This document shows, piece after piece, positions 9,122 to 18,030 of a stretch of DNA of 31,136 nucleotides. Source of the stretch: an uncultured Lachnospiraceae bacterium (GTDB lineage Bacteria > Bacillota > Clostridia > Lachnospirales > Lachnospiraceae); NCBI GenBank assembly GCA_900544445.1, contig UQVK01000037.1:1-31136 (forward strand), in the 5' to 3' direction. How positions within the stretch are numbered: the stretch's first letter is position 1; every line of letters begins with the position of its first letter. The notes below the pieces were generated by a model. The model did not search any database, was not told the DNA's origin, and saw nothing but the letters and a program-made list of their open reading frames with translations. Made by a program: the position numbers and the translations under genes.

Positions 9122-10072
9122 CTAAAACAGTGAATTTTCCGGTGAAATCTTTTTTACGATAAGGTTCGTGATAACCAGGGTCGCGCAGCAGATTACCGAC
9201 TGAATCAGTCCCACCGCACTGGACATTCCATAATTGCCCTGATTCATCAGCGCACGGTATACATAGGTATCAATGACATCCGTGGTCGGGTAAAGGGCGC
9301 CTACATTTCTTGTCACGTTGTAGAAAAGTCCGAAGTCCGCGCGGAAAATCTTTCCAATATCCAGAATTCCCATGATGATAATGATCGGAATGATCTGGGG
9401 GATGGAGATATACCAGGTTTTCTGAAGTTTTCCGGCTCCATCGATTTCCGCCGCCTCGTACAGCTCCGCATCCACTCCCATCAGAGCGGCATAATAAATG
9501 ATGCTTCCCAGTCCAACGCTCTGCCAGACCTTTGTGATCAGCAGGATAACCGGCCAGTATTCAGGCTCCGAATACCAGGAGATTCCTTCTATTCCGAATA
9601 TGCCCAGGATCTGATTCACAATTCCTTTCGTGGGATCAAGCAGCGTATAGACGATATAACCTACGGCAACCCAGGAAAGGAAGCTCGGCAGAATGGATAC
9701 GGTCTGATAAATCTTCACGTGCCTTGCCTTTTTTACTTCAAACATGATCAGGGCAAAAATAACGCCGCATATAATTCCTACCGTAATGAACAGGAAGTTC
9801 AGCCCCAGCGTGTTTCTTGTTACGCGCCATGCATCCTGGGACTCCAGAAAAAATTCAAAATTTTTCATTCCGGCCCACGGGCTGCCAAAAATTCCGTCCG
9901 TCACTTTATAATCCTTAAAGGCAAGAACAATACCGAACATGGGCAGATAATTAAAAACCGCCAGCAGCGCGATTGCAGGAAGCGCCAGCGTCAGAAGCTG
10001 AAGATTATCCTTCCAGTGCTTTGCCTTTTTCTGCTTGTTTACAGTAAGTATCGTTTCCGATCTCGTTTTCAC
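9122..10072 (-). CDS. CUT1 ABC importer permease, LplB type
   Basis: A 316-residue inner-membrane permease, first gene after the 10.1-kb promoter. It has six predicted helices. The EAA loop reads ELYEAAEIDGAGKLQKTWYI (about 203-222), and the FKDYK motif after the first helix is typical of LplB/UgpA-like proteins. The start is GTG at 10072 preceded by AAGGAAG. The N-terminal ~20 residues are basic and cytoplasmic. It pairs with the permease encoded just downstream and with the DUF3502-type lipoprotein. Together they are the importer of the polysaccharide locus; the ATPase is not encoded here. Confidence 0.93.
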   Translation of the reverse strand: MKTRSETILTVNKQKKAKHWKDNLQLLTLALPAIALLAVFNYLPMFGIVLAFKDYKVTDGIFGSPWAGMKNFEFFLESQDAWRVTRNTLGLNFLFITVGIICGVIFALIMFEVKKARHVKIYQTVSILPSFLSWVAVGYIVYTLLDPTKGIVNQILGIFGIEGISWYSEPEYWPVILLITKVWQSVGLGSIIYYAALMGVDAELYEAAEIDGAGKLQKTWYISIPQIIPIIIIMGILDIGKIFRADFGLFYNVTRNVGALYPTTDVIDTYVYRALMNQGNYGMSSAVGLIQSVICCATLVITNLIVKKISPENSLF

Positions 10073-10115
10073 CTATCTTCCTTCCTTTCTCTAACCGCTC
10101 TCTTAAGATGGTTTT

Positions 10116-10173
10116 ATTATAAAAAAATTCCGGTTTTCGGAAAAGGACACAAACCTGCAAAAGAGGGGCACAA
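10116..10173 (-). promoter_or_regulatory. Activator-type promoter with paired TTGTGnCC operators, ahead of importer genes
   Basis: On the minus strand the -10 is TATAAT (10121-10116). The sequence at the -35 position is poor (TTTTCC). Upstream are two boxes, TTGTGTCC (10152-10145) and TTGTGCCC (10173-10166), starting exactly 21 bases apart, with the nearer one starting 31 bases before the -10. The same geometry occurs at 16779-16836. The distal box is preceded by GGTCAAA at both sites. The layout suits an AraC-family activator; the locus regulator is the obvious candidate (inference). Confidence 0.75.
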
Positions 10174-10183
10174 TTTTGACCAG

Positions 10184-11964
10184 TCAGGCCAAACCAAAAA
10201 TAAAACGGAACCGGGCATCCTGGTCATACCACATGGGAAAATTCGTATTCCAGACGTTGTTGAACAGATTAAAGGAAACACCGTCCCGTACCGGAATCCG
10301 TTCCTCATCAAAAGAAAGCAGCGAAGGACCGCCTGCTGATACCAGAGCGCAGTCCAGCGGTCTGATGGCGCAGGTTTCGAAACGCACGCCATCCTCTACG
10401 GCATGAAGCCGCCTCCCCCCTTTTAACACCATATCCTCCGGGCGGAACCATTCTCCCATTTTGTGAATTCCCGTAAGTATCTGCGGAGGACAGAATCTGA
10501 GCCAGAGCCCCTCCGCCACGCGGGATGCACTCTTTTGGAACCAGGCCAGATCAAAGGTAATGCTCCTGGGGGAAAAGGTCATCAGCAGTTCCAGCCTGGC
10601 CGGCGCGCCGAAGCGTTCCACCGCCTCTTTCGGCATACTCATCTGAATCAGAAGCCGGCTGTCCTTTTTCCACACTCCCGTTACCTTCGGCTCTGCGGAA
10701 AGATGGCGGTCCACCGCCTTTTCCATTCCGATTTTTCCAAATTCCTCCAGTGCCCAGTCGTAACGGACTGTCACATACTGGTCTTCAAACCGCTGATAGT
10801 CTTCCGGAGAAAATACTTCATAAAGGAATACCCCCAGAGGATGCGCTTCATCCGCATAAATACAGCCGTTTCGTTCCAGCCCGACAACGCTTCCATTCTC
10901 TGCTGCAGCGACCTTCCAGCCCTCCATTTCGGCGTGATATCGTCCTGTATCCGGTTCGCGGGCTGCGCTGACAAATCCTGTCAGATCCGTTTCTGTTCTC
11001 CGATAAAGCTTCCGTCCTCCAGCTGCCAGCCGAGAAACCGTTCGTAGCAGAGTCCCCACGTATGCTCCGGAATCAGGAGCAGGCTTTCCTCCACCTTTGC
11101 TCTTTCCTCCTCTTTCAGCAAACGGCGCCTGCGCAGAAGGGCGCGGTACTGGCTGATCTTTCCCGGGTCGGATCCCGTACCATAAATCCAGCTGTCTCCA
11201 ATCTCGCCGGTAATTACCGGAAGTTCCGGTATGGAAAGGGCAATCTGTGCCACGTCCTCCAGCGTTCCGGCACGCAGAACCGCTCCGGGATATTTCTGAT
11301 GAATGTCTTTATACAGCCGTCGGATTTCTTCCGCAGACTGAGGCCCGCGGTTATCTCCGGTATGTGCGAAATACAGGGCGATGCCGGTATCTCCGATTTC
11401 CGTAAATTCTCCGTAATCTCCGTTATACATCACCACGATTTCCTGCCCGTTCGGGGCTTTCCAGCGAAACAGAGGCGGCACATCCGGGACGGAAGAAGCA
11501 GGATTTACGCCAAGGTGCAGAAATTTTAATCCGGCATTCGCCAGTTCCGGCACCATAGCTCTGGTATGTCCCGGAACATCCGTCATCTTGGCTGCGACGG
11601 TCTTCATGCCGAAGCGCTCATCCAGCTTTTGTGACAGGGACAGACCGTACTGGAAAAGCTCCCTGTCCATCAGTTCCGTATGGGTGGTGAAGGGCAGGCC
11701 ATGCCAGCGGATATCTCCGTTTCGGATTGCATCCTCCATTTCCTCCCTTTGCGGACTCTCATCAAGAAAGCGTGAAATCAACCAGGCCCCGGTCGTCCAG
11801 ATGAATCGCTCCTTTTCTCCCCTCATCTGTTTTGCTACATTCAACGCTCCCGGAATAAATACCTCCATGTAATTCTTTACCACATTTTCAGCAAAATCCG
11901 TGTAGCCGACATCCAAATGCGTTTTAAAAAGAACAATGATTTCTGAAATATTTTTCAACCCCAT
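10184..11964 (-). pseudogene. DUF5054 (GH38-like) protein gene, split by a frameshift
   Basis: Two overlapping reading frames together encode one recognisable protein. The upstream frame (11964-10981, 327 residues, good AAGGAG site) carries the N-terminal catalytic-like region with FKTHLDVGYTDFAEN, the segments TTGAWL and PFTTHTELMD, and ends shortly after IPEHTWG. The downstream frame (10184 to about 11059) carries the C-terminal beta-sandwich part (EAHPLGVFLYEVFSPEDY onward). A one-base change between about 10981 and 11059 would join them. The link between the two parts seems shorter than usual for the family, which normally has an extra helical stretch there, so an internal deletion may accompany the shift. 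The family resembles alpha-mannosidase GH38 in its N-terminal barrel; the exact reaction is unknown to me. It may be a decayed gene, an assembly error, or two pieces still translated. It sits 15 bases after the lyase-fusion gene. Confidence 0.7.
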
Positions 11965-11978
11965 TTTTTAACTCCTTT

Positions 11979-14900
11979 TTATTTCAGAATCAGGTTCCCG
12001 CAGGCGGTCAGCTCGTATTCCCGGCCTTCCTGACACTCCACGATCTGTTCCGGATCCCCGTAGCAGGTATTCCCCTGCAAAAGGATTCTGGTCTTTTCGT
12101 AGGCGCCTTCCTGCCCCGGCAGGGTTTCCAGACGAATGGTGCTGTTTCCGTTTTCCCTGGTGCCGATGACGCTGTTGCAGATTTTTACCACATCCACCGG
12201 CGTAATGCTTCTTACCAGACAGGCGGTGTCGTTCTGAACCATCACATTCTCAAAGACGATGTTTTCCTGCACAGGCATCTCAGAACCCGGATAGACGCTG
12301 CGTGAATATACATCATGATCGAAATGGACGGACAGGGCAACGTCTCTCTTCTTCTTCAGATGAATATCCTTAAAATGGAGATTCCGGCATCCGCAGTTAT
12401 AAACCACCTGCTCCTGGCTCATCACCCAGTTGATGCCGTCCAGAGTACACATTCCCTCCTTATGGGAAGGGGCGGTCATGGATCTGTAGATGGTTCCATC
12501 CGGCTTCTGGAACGCCCTGTACACCCTTCCATTGCTCACCACCGTATCGGAATTCTGAATTTCCATGCCCTCCTGCCAGTCGCACCAGCTTCCGGCCAGA
12601 ATCCGGCAGAAATATCCGGTGGTATCCTTGTCCGCCAGATCGTAGCAGTCCTCGATCAGTCCGTCTTCAATCCAGCCCATCTGCGGATTGGCCACCGCAT
12701 AGTCATGAGCATTCAGAGCGATCGGATCGTCAAAGGTCCGGAAAAGTCCGTGCCGGATCACAAAATGCTTTCCGGTTCCCAGATGGACCGCATCCTTTCT
12801 TCCCTCAATCGTCAGGCGCTCCAGCACGATATCCTCGAAGGTACAGATGTGAAGGCCGTAGCTTAATGCCGGAAGGTCCATACAGGTGAAGTCAAAGACA
12901 CGAAGGCGTTTTACCCGGAAAAAGGATACCTCGCCGGTAAGTCCGTATACGGCCGCGTTGTGCCTCGCCTCCACTGCATTGGAAGCCAGATTCAGGCCCT
13001 CTATTGTGATGTCCTGATCCCATTCTCCTGTAAAGGCACCGCGGTTAATCAGGAAGAAGGAACCGATTCCGCTGGAAGAGCGTTTCATCTGAACCCCTTT
13101 CCCAAAGCTCAGATGGGTGTTTCCCTTAATGTACAGGCTGTCTTCTACCTCATAGGTGCCGGGTTCTTCAATGCGGATGGTACCCTGCCGGTCCAGCAGT
13201 TCCTGCAGCGCAATTTTATTTTCCCAGCCGGACTGGTTCTCAGAAAGACTTCTGCCCGTCCAGGTAAGAAAGCTTTCCACCTGCTGCTTCACAGCGGCTT
13301 CTGTGATCACGCGCAAAATATATACGTTCTGTCCTTGGAAGTCCACCATTCCCTCTTCCAGTTCAAAATGGGCCGGTTCCTGGGAATGGACCGTTAAGGT
13401 CATCCGGCCCGATACGGCCTTTTGTCCGTCCGCAGCAATCTCCCAGGGAGAATAGGAAAGGAAGGTTACCGTCAGGGGATGGGCTTCCGGAAACTGCCAG
13501 CTGTCCGTGAGCTTCAGGCTTCTGCCCTCCAGCTCTCCGCTGCGGATCCCCCGGATGTCCTTTCCAAACAGCATGCCCGTTTCCACGCGGAAGCGATACC
13601 CCCGCTCCGTGGTCTGGTGGGACAGAACCTTTGCCTCCGGCGTAGCCATATCCGCAATGGTGAGCTCCTCCGTAATGGGATAAGCCGCTGCTGCTGCTGC
13701 GCGCATGCCGGTTTCGCTTTCCACCGTCATTTTCAGATCGGTTGGACAGGCCACATTATGGTACGCCTGCTTATCCATCAGAAGACAGGCCGGATTGCCA
13801 TAGCTGGTGGTTCCAAGATCGGGCAGCAGACTTTCTCCCTCCGCCTCCAGCACGATGCCGCCTCTGTCCTCATGGAAATGGCCCGTGTAGGGATTTCGTT
13901 CCGCGTTGACAAGAAGCTTCGTAAAGCCTCTCCGCCAGGTCAACAGCCCAGACTGAGGCAGAGAAATTTCCTCCGTCTCCGGCCTGTAGTAAGGATGAGG
14001 ATTGATCTGTTCCTTATAATACAGATAAAACAGCATATCGAAGGAAGTACCCGCCTGTGCCGTTTCTCCTCCTGAGAAGCGGGCAATGAGATAATTGTTT
14101 CCCTCCGGGAAGTCGCATACAAGCGTCATGAATACCAGAAGCAGCGTGGAAACCTCTTTGCCGCCGCAGTTGATGGGAATCCGCTTTCCTGTACGGCTGT
14201 TTACCGACATAAGCGCCTCCATATAGCGGCCTGCTCTGCGGAACGCTTCCGGAACCACATCCCTCCAGCTCTTATTTTTATACTTCGCATAGGTATGCCA
14301 CAGCAAAATGGAAGTGGTGAACGAATATTCAAAATAATTTCCGCCCTCCGCGCAATGGCCTTCCTCTGTCAGATAAGTGTTTACAAGCCGGGAATGCCGG
14401 TCATAAACGGCCTCAATGTCCTTTTCATAACCGCCCCGTTCCATCTGCAGATAAATGGCTCCAAGCATGGCACCTCTGCAGCCCACGATTCCCTGATTCA
14501 TAAAATTGCGGTATCCGGGCTCGCTGTTTTTGGCGCATACGACCTTCCAGGCCGCTTCCACCTTATCGGCAATCCGCCTTTTCGCTTCCGGTGCAAATAT
14601 GCCTCCAAGAAAGCCCATGGCGAGGGTCACTTCCGTCAGGAGGTGATCCTCCCGGAAGCAGACGTGGTGAAACCGGGAACCCTCCAGATCGCAGATGGGT
14701 CCCTCGCACCATTTCATAGCGATAAGAGCAAGAATCAGCCTTGCGGCCTGCGCGCTGTAACGGGGTTCCTCAAGGAGCCATCCGGCGATGGACAGGTTCA
14801 GAATCGGCCCCTCCAGGACAGCCCTTCCCCTGTCCTTTACCCGCACAAAACGATAATCCGAGGTGGGCGCATATTCCCGTATGACTGATTTGGGATCAAT

Positions 14901-15530
14901 TTCCATCCCGGCTTCCGCCTTTTCACGGAAAGAATTTCTGAGCTTCTCATCCTGTGCCACAAGCGCTTTCATCCGCTCTCCGTCGGCTTCACTTAACACC
15001 ATATTGCTGCGCAGGGTCCCTGCATGGCCTTTTATAATTTCCGCTTCCCAGACATCCTGCCATACGGGTACTTTTTCCTCCGCCTGTGCCTCCCGGTCGG
15101 ACTGCAGCAGTCCCAGCCAGCTTAAAATCATCACATTGGCCGGAGTGGCAGAATCCAGTTCAAAATACATATCCGTTAAAACAGATTCTTCCCCATGCGC
15201 AGGAAGTTTTCCCTTTATTTCTATGGGATTCTCTTCTCCATGGATTTTCTCTGCCAGCCGTCTTTCTTCCCCGTCCACAACGCCGGTAACGGACACCTCA
15301 GCCTCTTTCGGAATGCTTAAAAAGCACTGGAAAAAGTCGTATGCGCCGAGCGTCGTCTCGCCGTGCCAGTGAACGGTAAAGTGAGAGCCTCCCCGGAAGG
15401 TCAGAGAATCCCAGATCCGTTCGATCCGCCCTCCCTCCATGCTCATCTGGCTGTCGTCGCAGATGTGTTTGTCAAAAGCTGGAAAGAAAATGCCTTCCGC
15501 CTCATTCATTCTGTATATTTGATTGCTCAT
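11979..15530 (-). CDS. Heparinase II/III-like lyase fused to a right-handed beta-helix domain
   Basis: A 1183-residue two-part enzyme. The N-terminal part has a leading beta-rich region, an alpha/alpha-toroid (about 220-520) with the motif EGGNYFEY (Y399/Y402, possible catalytic tyrosine), and a heparinase II/III-like beta-sandwich with GHFHEDRGG (H551, H553) and LLPDLGTTSY. Such enzymes beta-eliminate uronic-acid polysaccharides. The C-terminal part (about 770-1183) is a parallel beta-helix with IEG/DAVHLG/FDDPIALN coils like GH28-type or lyase helices. Inside it is an insert (about 981-1039) with an APSHKEG...W pattern resembling small carbohydrate-binding or phage-tail modules. There is no signal peptide, so it probably acts on imported oligosaccharides. 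The ATG at 15530 was chosen because GGAGG is five bases upstream. It lies 36 bases after GH88, whose reaction (unsaturated uronate removal) would use its product. Confidence 0.85.
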   Translation of the reverse strand: MSNQIYRMNEAEGIFFPAFDKHICDDSQMSMEGGRIERIWDSLTFRGGSHFTVHWHGETTLGAYDFFQCFLSIPKEAEVSVTGVVDGEERRLAEKIHGEENPIEIKGKLPAHGEESVLTDMYFELDSATPANVMILSWLGLLQSDREAQAEEKVPVWQDVWEAEIIKGHAGTLRSNMVLSEADGERMKALVAQDEKLRNSFREKAEAGMEIDPKSVIREYAPTSDYRFVRVKDRGRAVLEGPILNLSIAGWLLEEPRYSAQAARLILALIAMKWCEGPICDLEGSRFHHVCFREDHLLTEVTLAMGFLGGIFAPEAKRRIADKVEAAWKVVCAKNSEPGYRNFMNQGIVGCRGAMLGAIYLQMERGGYEKDIEAVYDRHSRLVNTYLTEEGHCAEGGNYFEYSFTTSILLWHTYAKYKNKSWRDVVPEAFRRAGRYMEALMSVNSRTGKRIPINCGGKEVSTLLLVFMTLVCDFPEGNNYLIARFSGGETAQAGTSFDMLFYLYYKEQINPHPYYRPETEEISLPQSGLLTWRRGFTKLLVNAERNPYTGHFHEDRGGIVLEAEGESLLPDLGTTSYGNPACLLMDKQAYHNVACPTDLKMTVESETGMRAAAAAAYPITEELTIADMATPEAKVLSHQTTERGYRFRVETGMLFGKDIRGIRSGELEGRSLKLTDSWQFPEAHPLTVTFLSYSPWEIAADGQKAVSGRMTLTVHSQEPAHFELEEGMVDFQGQNVYILRVITEAAVKQQVESFLTWTGRSLSENQSGWENKIALQELLDRQGTIRIEEPGTYEVEDSLYIKGNTHLSFGKGVQMKRSSSGIGSFFLINRGAFTGEWDQDITIEGLNLASNAVEARHNAAVYGLTGEVSFFRVKRLRVFDFTCMDLPALSYGLHICTFEDIVLERLTIEGRKDAVHLGTGKHFVIRHGLFRTFDDPIALNAHDYAVANPQMGWIEDGLIEDCYDLADKDTTGYFCRILAGSWCDWQEGMEIQNSDTVVSNGRVYRAFQKPDGTIYRSMTAPSHKEGMCTLDGINWVMSQEQVVYNCGCRNLHFKDIHLKKKRDVALSVHFDHDVYSRSVYPGSEMPVQENIVFENVMVQNDTACLVRSITPVDVVKICNSVIGTRENGNSTIRLETLPGQEGAYEKTRILLQGNTCYGDPEQIVECQEGREYELTACGNLILK

Positions 15531-15566
15531 TTTAACCTCCATTTCCCGGTTCCTGCCCGTTGGGCC

Positions 15567-16727
15567 CTACCACATAAAGATGCCGCTTCCCTTCAGTTTA
15601 AACAGAGCTTCCATGAAAAAGAAATCGCCGTAAATGATGGGATATTCGTGGCGTTCATCATGATATGCTCCGGTGCATTTCATCAGAATACAATCGTTAT
15701 CCTCCGTGAAATCACAGTGGTTTTCGTATAAGGCCCTCAGAAGCTTCAGCGCCGCCCTCCGATACATATCCTTTTCGTATTCGGGAACTGCCTTCGCAAG
15801 CTCCAGAAGACCGCAAGCCGCAATGGCCGCCGCCGTGTCATCATACCAGTAAGGCTCCTTCGGCTGCCTGAAATCAACCGGAATCAGTCCATCCTCCGGG
15901 ATGTTTGCGCAGAAATAGTGGGCGATTTTTTTACTGGTATCCAAATATTCCTGCTTTCCCGTATGCAGATAGCTCATGAGGAAACCATACATCCCCCAGC
16001 TCTGTCCCCGGGTCCAGGAGGACCCCAGCTCATACCCCTGGCCGCCATAGTCGCGCAGCCGTTCGCCGGTTTCCGGATCGAACTCCACAATATGGCGGAC
16101 AGAGCCGTCCTCCCGGATAAAATGTTCCATCACCGTGTCCGCATGCATCATCGCAATATGCTTAAACCGGGGATCCCCTGTCTCTTCGCTCGCCCAGTAT
16201 AAAAGCGGGATGTTGAACATACAGTCAATGATGGCCCAGCCCCGGACATCCTCTCCCGGACGGTTTTCTTCATTCCAGGCCCGAATGAATTTCCCCACAG
16301 GGTTGAACCGGCCTGCCAGGAGGTTTGCCGCATGAAGCCCTCTTCTTCTCGCGTCCGGATTGCCGGTCAGCCTGTAATCCAGCACAGCGGTGGGCAGATA
16401 CATAAAGCCCACGTCATGATGTAGTCCGTAAAAATCCTGCAGACACCAGTCCATCGCTTTTTCTGAGAAACGGGCGATCTGCGCATACCGCTCCTCTCCG
16501 GTTTCCTGATACATCATCCACATCATGCCGCCCCAGAAGCCATTGGTCCACCAGTAGATGCCAAGATCCGGCGAAAAGCTTTTGTCCGCACCGCTTCTGT
16601 CATCATGGGTTCCGTTCACCGTGGTATAGGGAATTTTTTCTCTGGATTTTTCACTGACCCACTCCATTTTTCCCTTTACCTTTTCGATGGCCCCAAGCCA
16701 CCATTCGTTGTTTTGATTTTCCCTCAT
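15567..16727 (-). CDS. GH88 unsaturated glucuronyl hydrolase
   Basis: A 386-residue alpha/alpha-barrel enzyme that removes the 4,5-unsaturated uronic acid left by polysaccharide lyases. The two aspartates expected in the family are present: D105 in HHDVGFMY and D168 in WAIIDCMFNIPLL. Other family marks are SSWTRGQSWGMYGF and PYWYDDTAAAIAA. Length fits GH88. There is no signal peptide, so it acts in the cytoplasm. The start at ATG 16727 is preferred because the -10 element of the promoter lies 52-57 bases upstream, inside the longer alternative that starts at a TTG at 16805. It is the first gene of the operon. It should work on products of the adjacent heparinase-like lyase or of a similar lyase elsewhere. 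GH105 is an alternative, but the residue pattern favours GH88. Confidence 0.92.
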   Translation of the reverse strand: MRENQNNEWWLGAIEKVKGKMEWVSEKSREKIPYTTVNGTHDDRSGADKSFSPDLGIYWWTNGFWGGMMWMMYQETGEERYAQIARFSEKAMDWCLQDFYGLHHDVGFMYLPTAVLDYRLTGNPDARRRGLHAANLLAGRFNPVGKFIRAWNEENRPGEDVRGWAIIDCMFNIPLLYWASEETGDPRFKHIAMMHADTVMEHFIREDGSVRHIVEFDPETGERLRDYGGQGYELGSSWTRGQSWGMYGFLMSYLHTGKQEYLDTSKKIAHYFCANIPEDGLIPVDFRQPKEPYWYDDTAAAIAACGLLELAKAVPEYEKDMYRRAALKLLRALYENHCDFTEDNDCILMKCTGAYHDERHEYPIIYGDFFFMEALFKLKGSGIFMW

Positions 16728-16778
16728 ATGCCTCTTTTCTCCTCTTTCCGGCTGTTTTTTGAAAAGAATCCTGAGCTT

Positions 16779-16836
16779 ATTATAGGGGCTGCGCCTTCTA
16801 TGCAAAATGGCACAAAATTGAAAAAACAGGCCACAA
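16779..16836 (-). promoter_or_regulatory. Activator-type promoter with paired TTGTGnCC operators, ahead of GH88
   Basis: The minus-strand -10 TATAAT is at 16784-16779, with a poor -35 (TTTTGC). Boxes TTGTGCCA (16815-16808) and TTGTGGCC (16836-16829) start 21 bases apart, and the nearer begins 31 bases before the -10. This is the same geometry as at 10116-10173. A GGTCAAA extension precedes the distal box, as at the other site. The boxes also lie between the GH88 operon and the divergent uroporphyrinogen-decarboxylase-family gene, so they could affect both. Confidence 0.75.
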
Positions 16837-16992
16837 ATTTGACCAAAAGTTTCCGAATCCCAAACCCTTCATAATATCTGTCAGGGAATATTAAATATGT
16901 ACTTAATACAAATTTATATGCGCTGAAAACCAGTTTCTGTTATGCTATTTCAAAAGAACCGGACAGAATAACGGCTGAGAAAGGAGGACGCT

Positions 16993-18009
16993 ATGACATC
17001 CAAGGAAAGAGTTTTGGCAACGCTGGAATTCCGGAATAAAACGGACCGTGTGCCGAGGCAGCTTTGGACTCTGCCATGGGCACATGATCATTATCCGGAA
17101 ATGATGAAGAAACTGGGGAGAGATTTTGAATGGGATTTTGGAAATCCAAATACGGTTCTGAAGGAAATTCCGAAAACGAAAGGGGACGCATATACGCCCG
17201 GAGAATACGTGGATGAATGGGGCTGTATCTTTACCAACCTTCAAAAGGGTGTCATCGGAGAGGTGAAGCATCCCATCGTGGAGGAAGAGGACTGGAGCGA
17301 TGCCGGAAATGTCCACATCCCGGAAGAACTTCTGACCTTTGACAGAGATCAGGTCAACCGTTCCTGTGAGAAGAAGCAGGACAAATTCCTGTTCGGCAAC
17401 TGCTGTCCGCGCCCGTTTGAACAGCTGCAGTTTATCCGGGGAACGGCAAATCTGTATATGGATCTGATGGACCCGCCGGAAGGACTGCTGGAATTCATGA
17501 AAAGAATGCATGACTATTACTGCCGCCTGATGACAAAATGGGCCGAGACGGATGTGGATGCGCTGAATATGATGGATGACTGGGGCGCACAGAGGGATCT
17601 TCTGATCAGCCCCCAGCTGTGGGATGAATTTTTCATGCCCATGTACCGGGATTACATTCAGATCGCTCATTCCCACGGGAAAAAGATTTTCATGCATTCG
17701 GACGGACACATCCTGCGCATCCTTCCCAAACTCATTGACCTGGGGCTGGACGCGGTAAATAGCCAGCTGTTCTGTATGGGAATCGACAATCTGGCGCCGT
17801 ATCGGGGAAAAATCACCTTCTGGGGCGAGATAGACAGGCAGTATCTTCTGCCTTACGGCACACAGGCTGACATCGACAGGGCTGTGGAGCAGGTGTACAA
17901 CGGGCTGTGGCAGGACGGCGGCTGCATCGCTCAATGCGAGTTCGGGCCGGGTGCAAATCCGGATAATGTATACAGAGTATTGGAAAAGTGGGAACAAATT
18001 CATCATTGA
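16993..18009 (+). CDS. Uroporphyrinogen decarboxylase family protein (MtaA/CmuA-like)
   Basis: A 338-residue soluble TIM-barrel protein of the URO-D superfamily. Visible family marks are TSKERVLATL at the start, KIFMHSDGHILRILPKLIDLG (about 230-250), FWGEIDRQYLLPYGT and the C-terminal GGCIAQCEFGPGANPDN. Proteins of this branch in anaerobes are usually corrinoid- or cofactor-linked methyltransferases rather than heme-pathway decarboxylases, and no other heme gene is nearby. A strong AGGAGG site precedes the ATG. It diverges from the GH88 promoter across 265 bases that contain the operator boxes. It could handle methyl groups released from methylated sugars, but that is speculation. Its end faces the ABC permease gene, 21 bases away, and no clear terminator is visible in between. 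Confidence 0.85.
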   Translation: MTSKERVLATLEFRNKTDRVPRQLWTLPWAHDHYPEMMKKLGRDFEWDFGNPNTVLKEIPKTKGDAYTPGEYVDEWGCIFTNLQKGVIGEVKHPIVEEEDWSDAGNVHIPEELLTFDRDQVNRSCEKKQDKFLFGNCCPRPFEQLQFIRGTANLYMDLMDPPEGLLEFMKRMHDYYCRLMTKWAETDVDALNMMDDWGAQRDLLISPQLWDEFFMPMYRDYIQIAHSHGKKIFMHSDGHILRILPKLIDLGLDAVNSQLFCMGIDNLAPYRGKITFWGEIDRQYLLPYGTQADIDRAVEQVYNGLWQDGGCIAQCEFGPGANPDNVYRVLEKWEQIHH

Positions 18010-18030
18010 GGCCAGAAGGACATTCCCTCC

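Noticed and set aside
16945..18006. Minus-strand open frame of 353 codons opposite the URO-D-family gene
   Set aside because: The plus strand has a strong ribosome site and family motifs; the minus frame has none.
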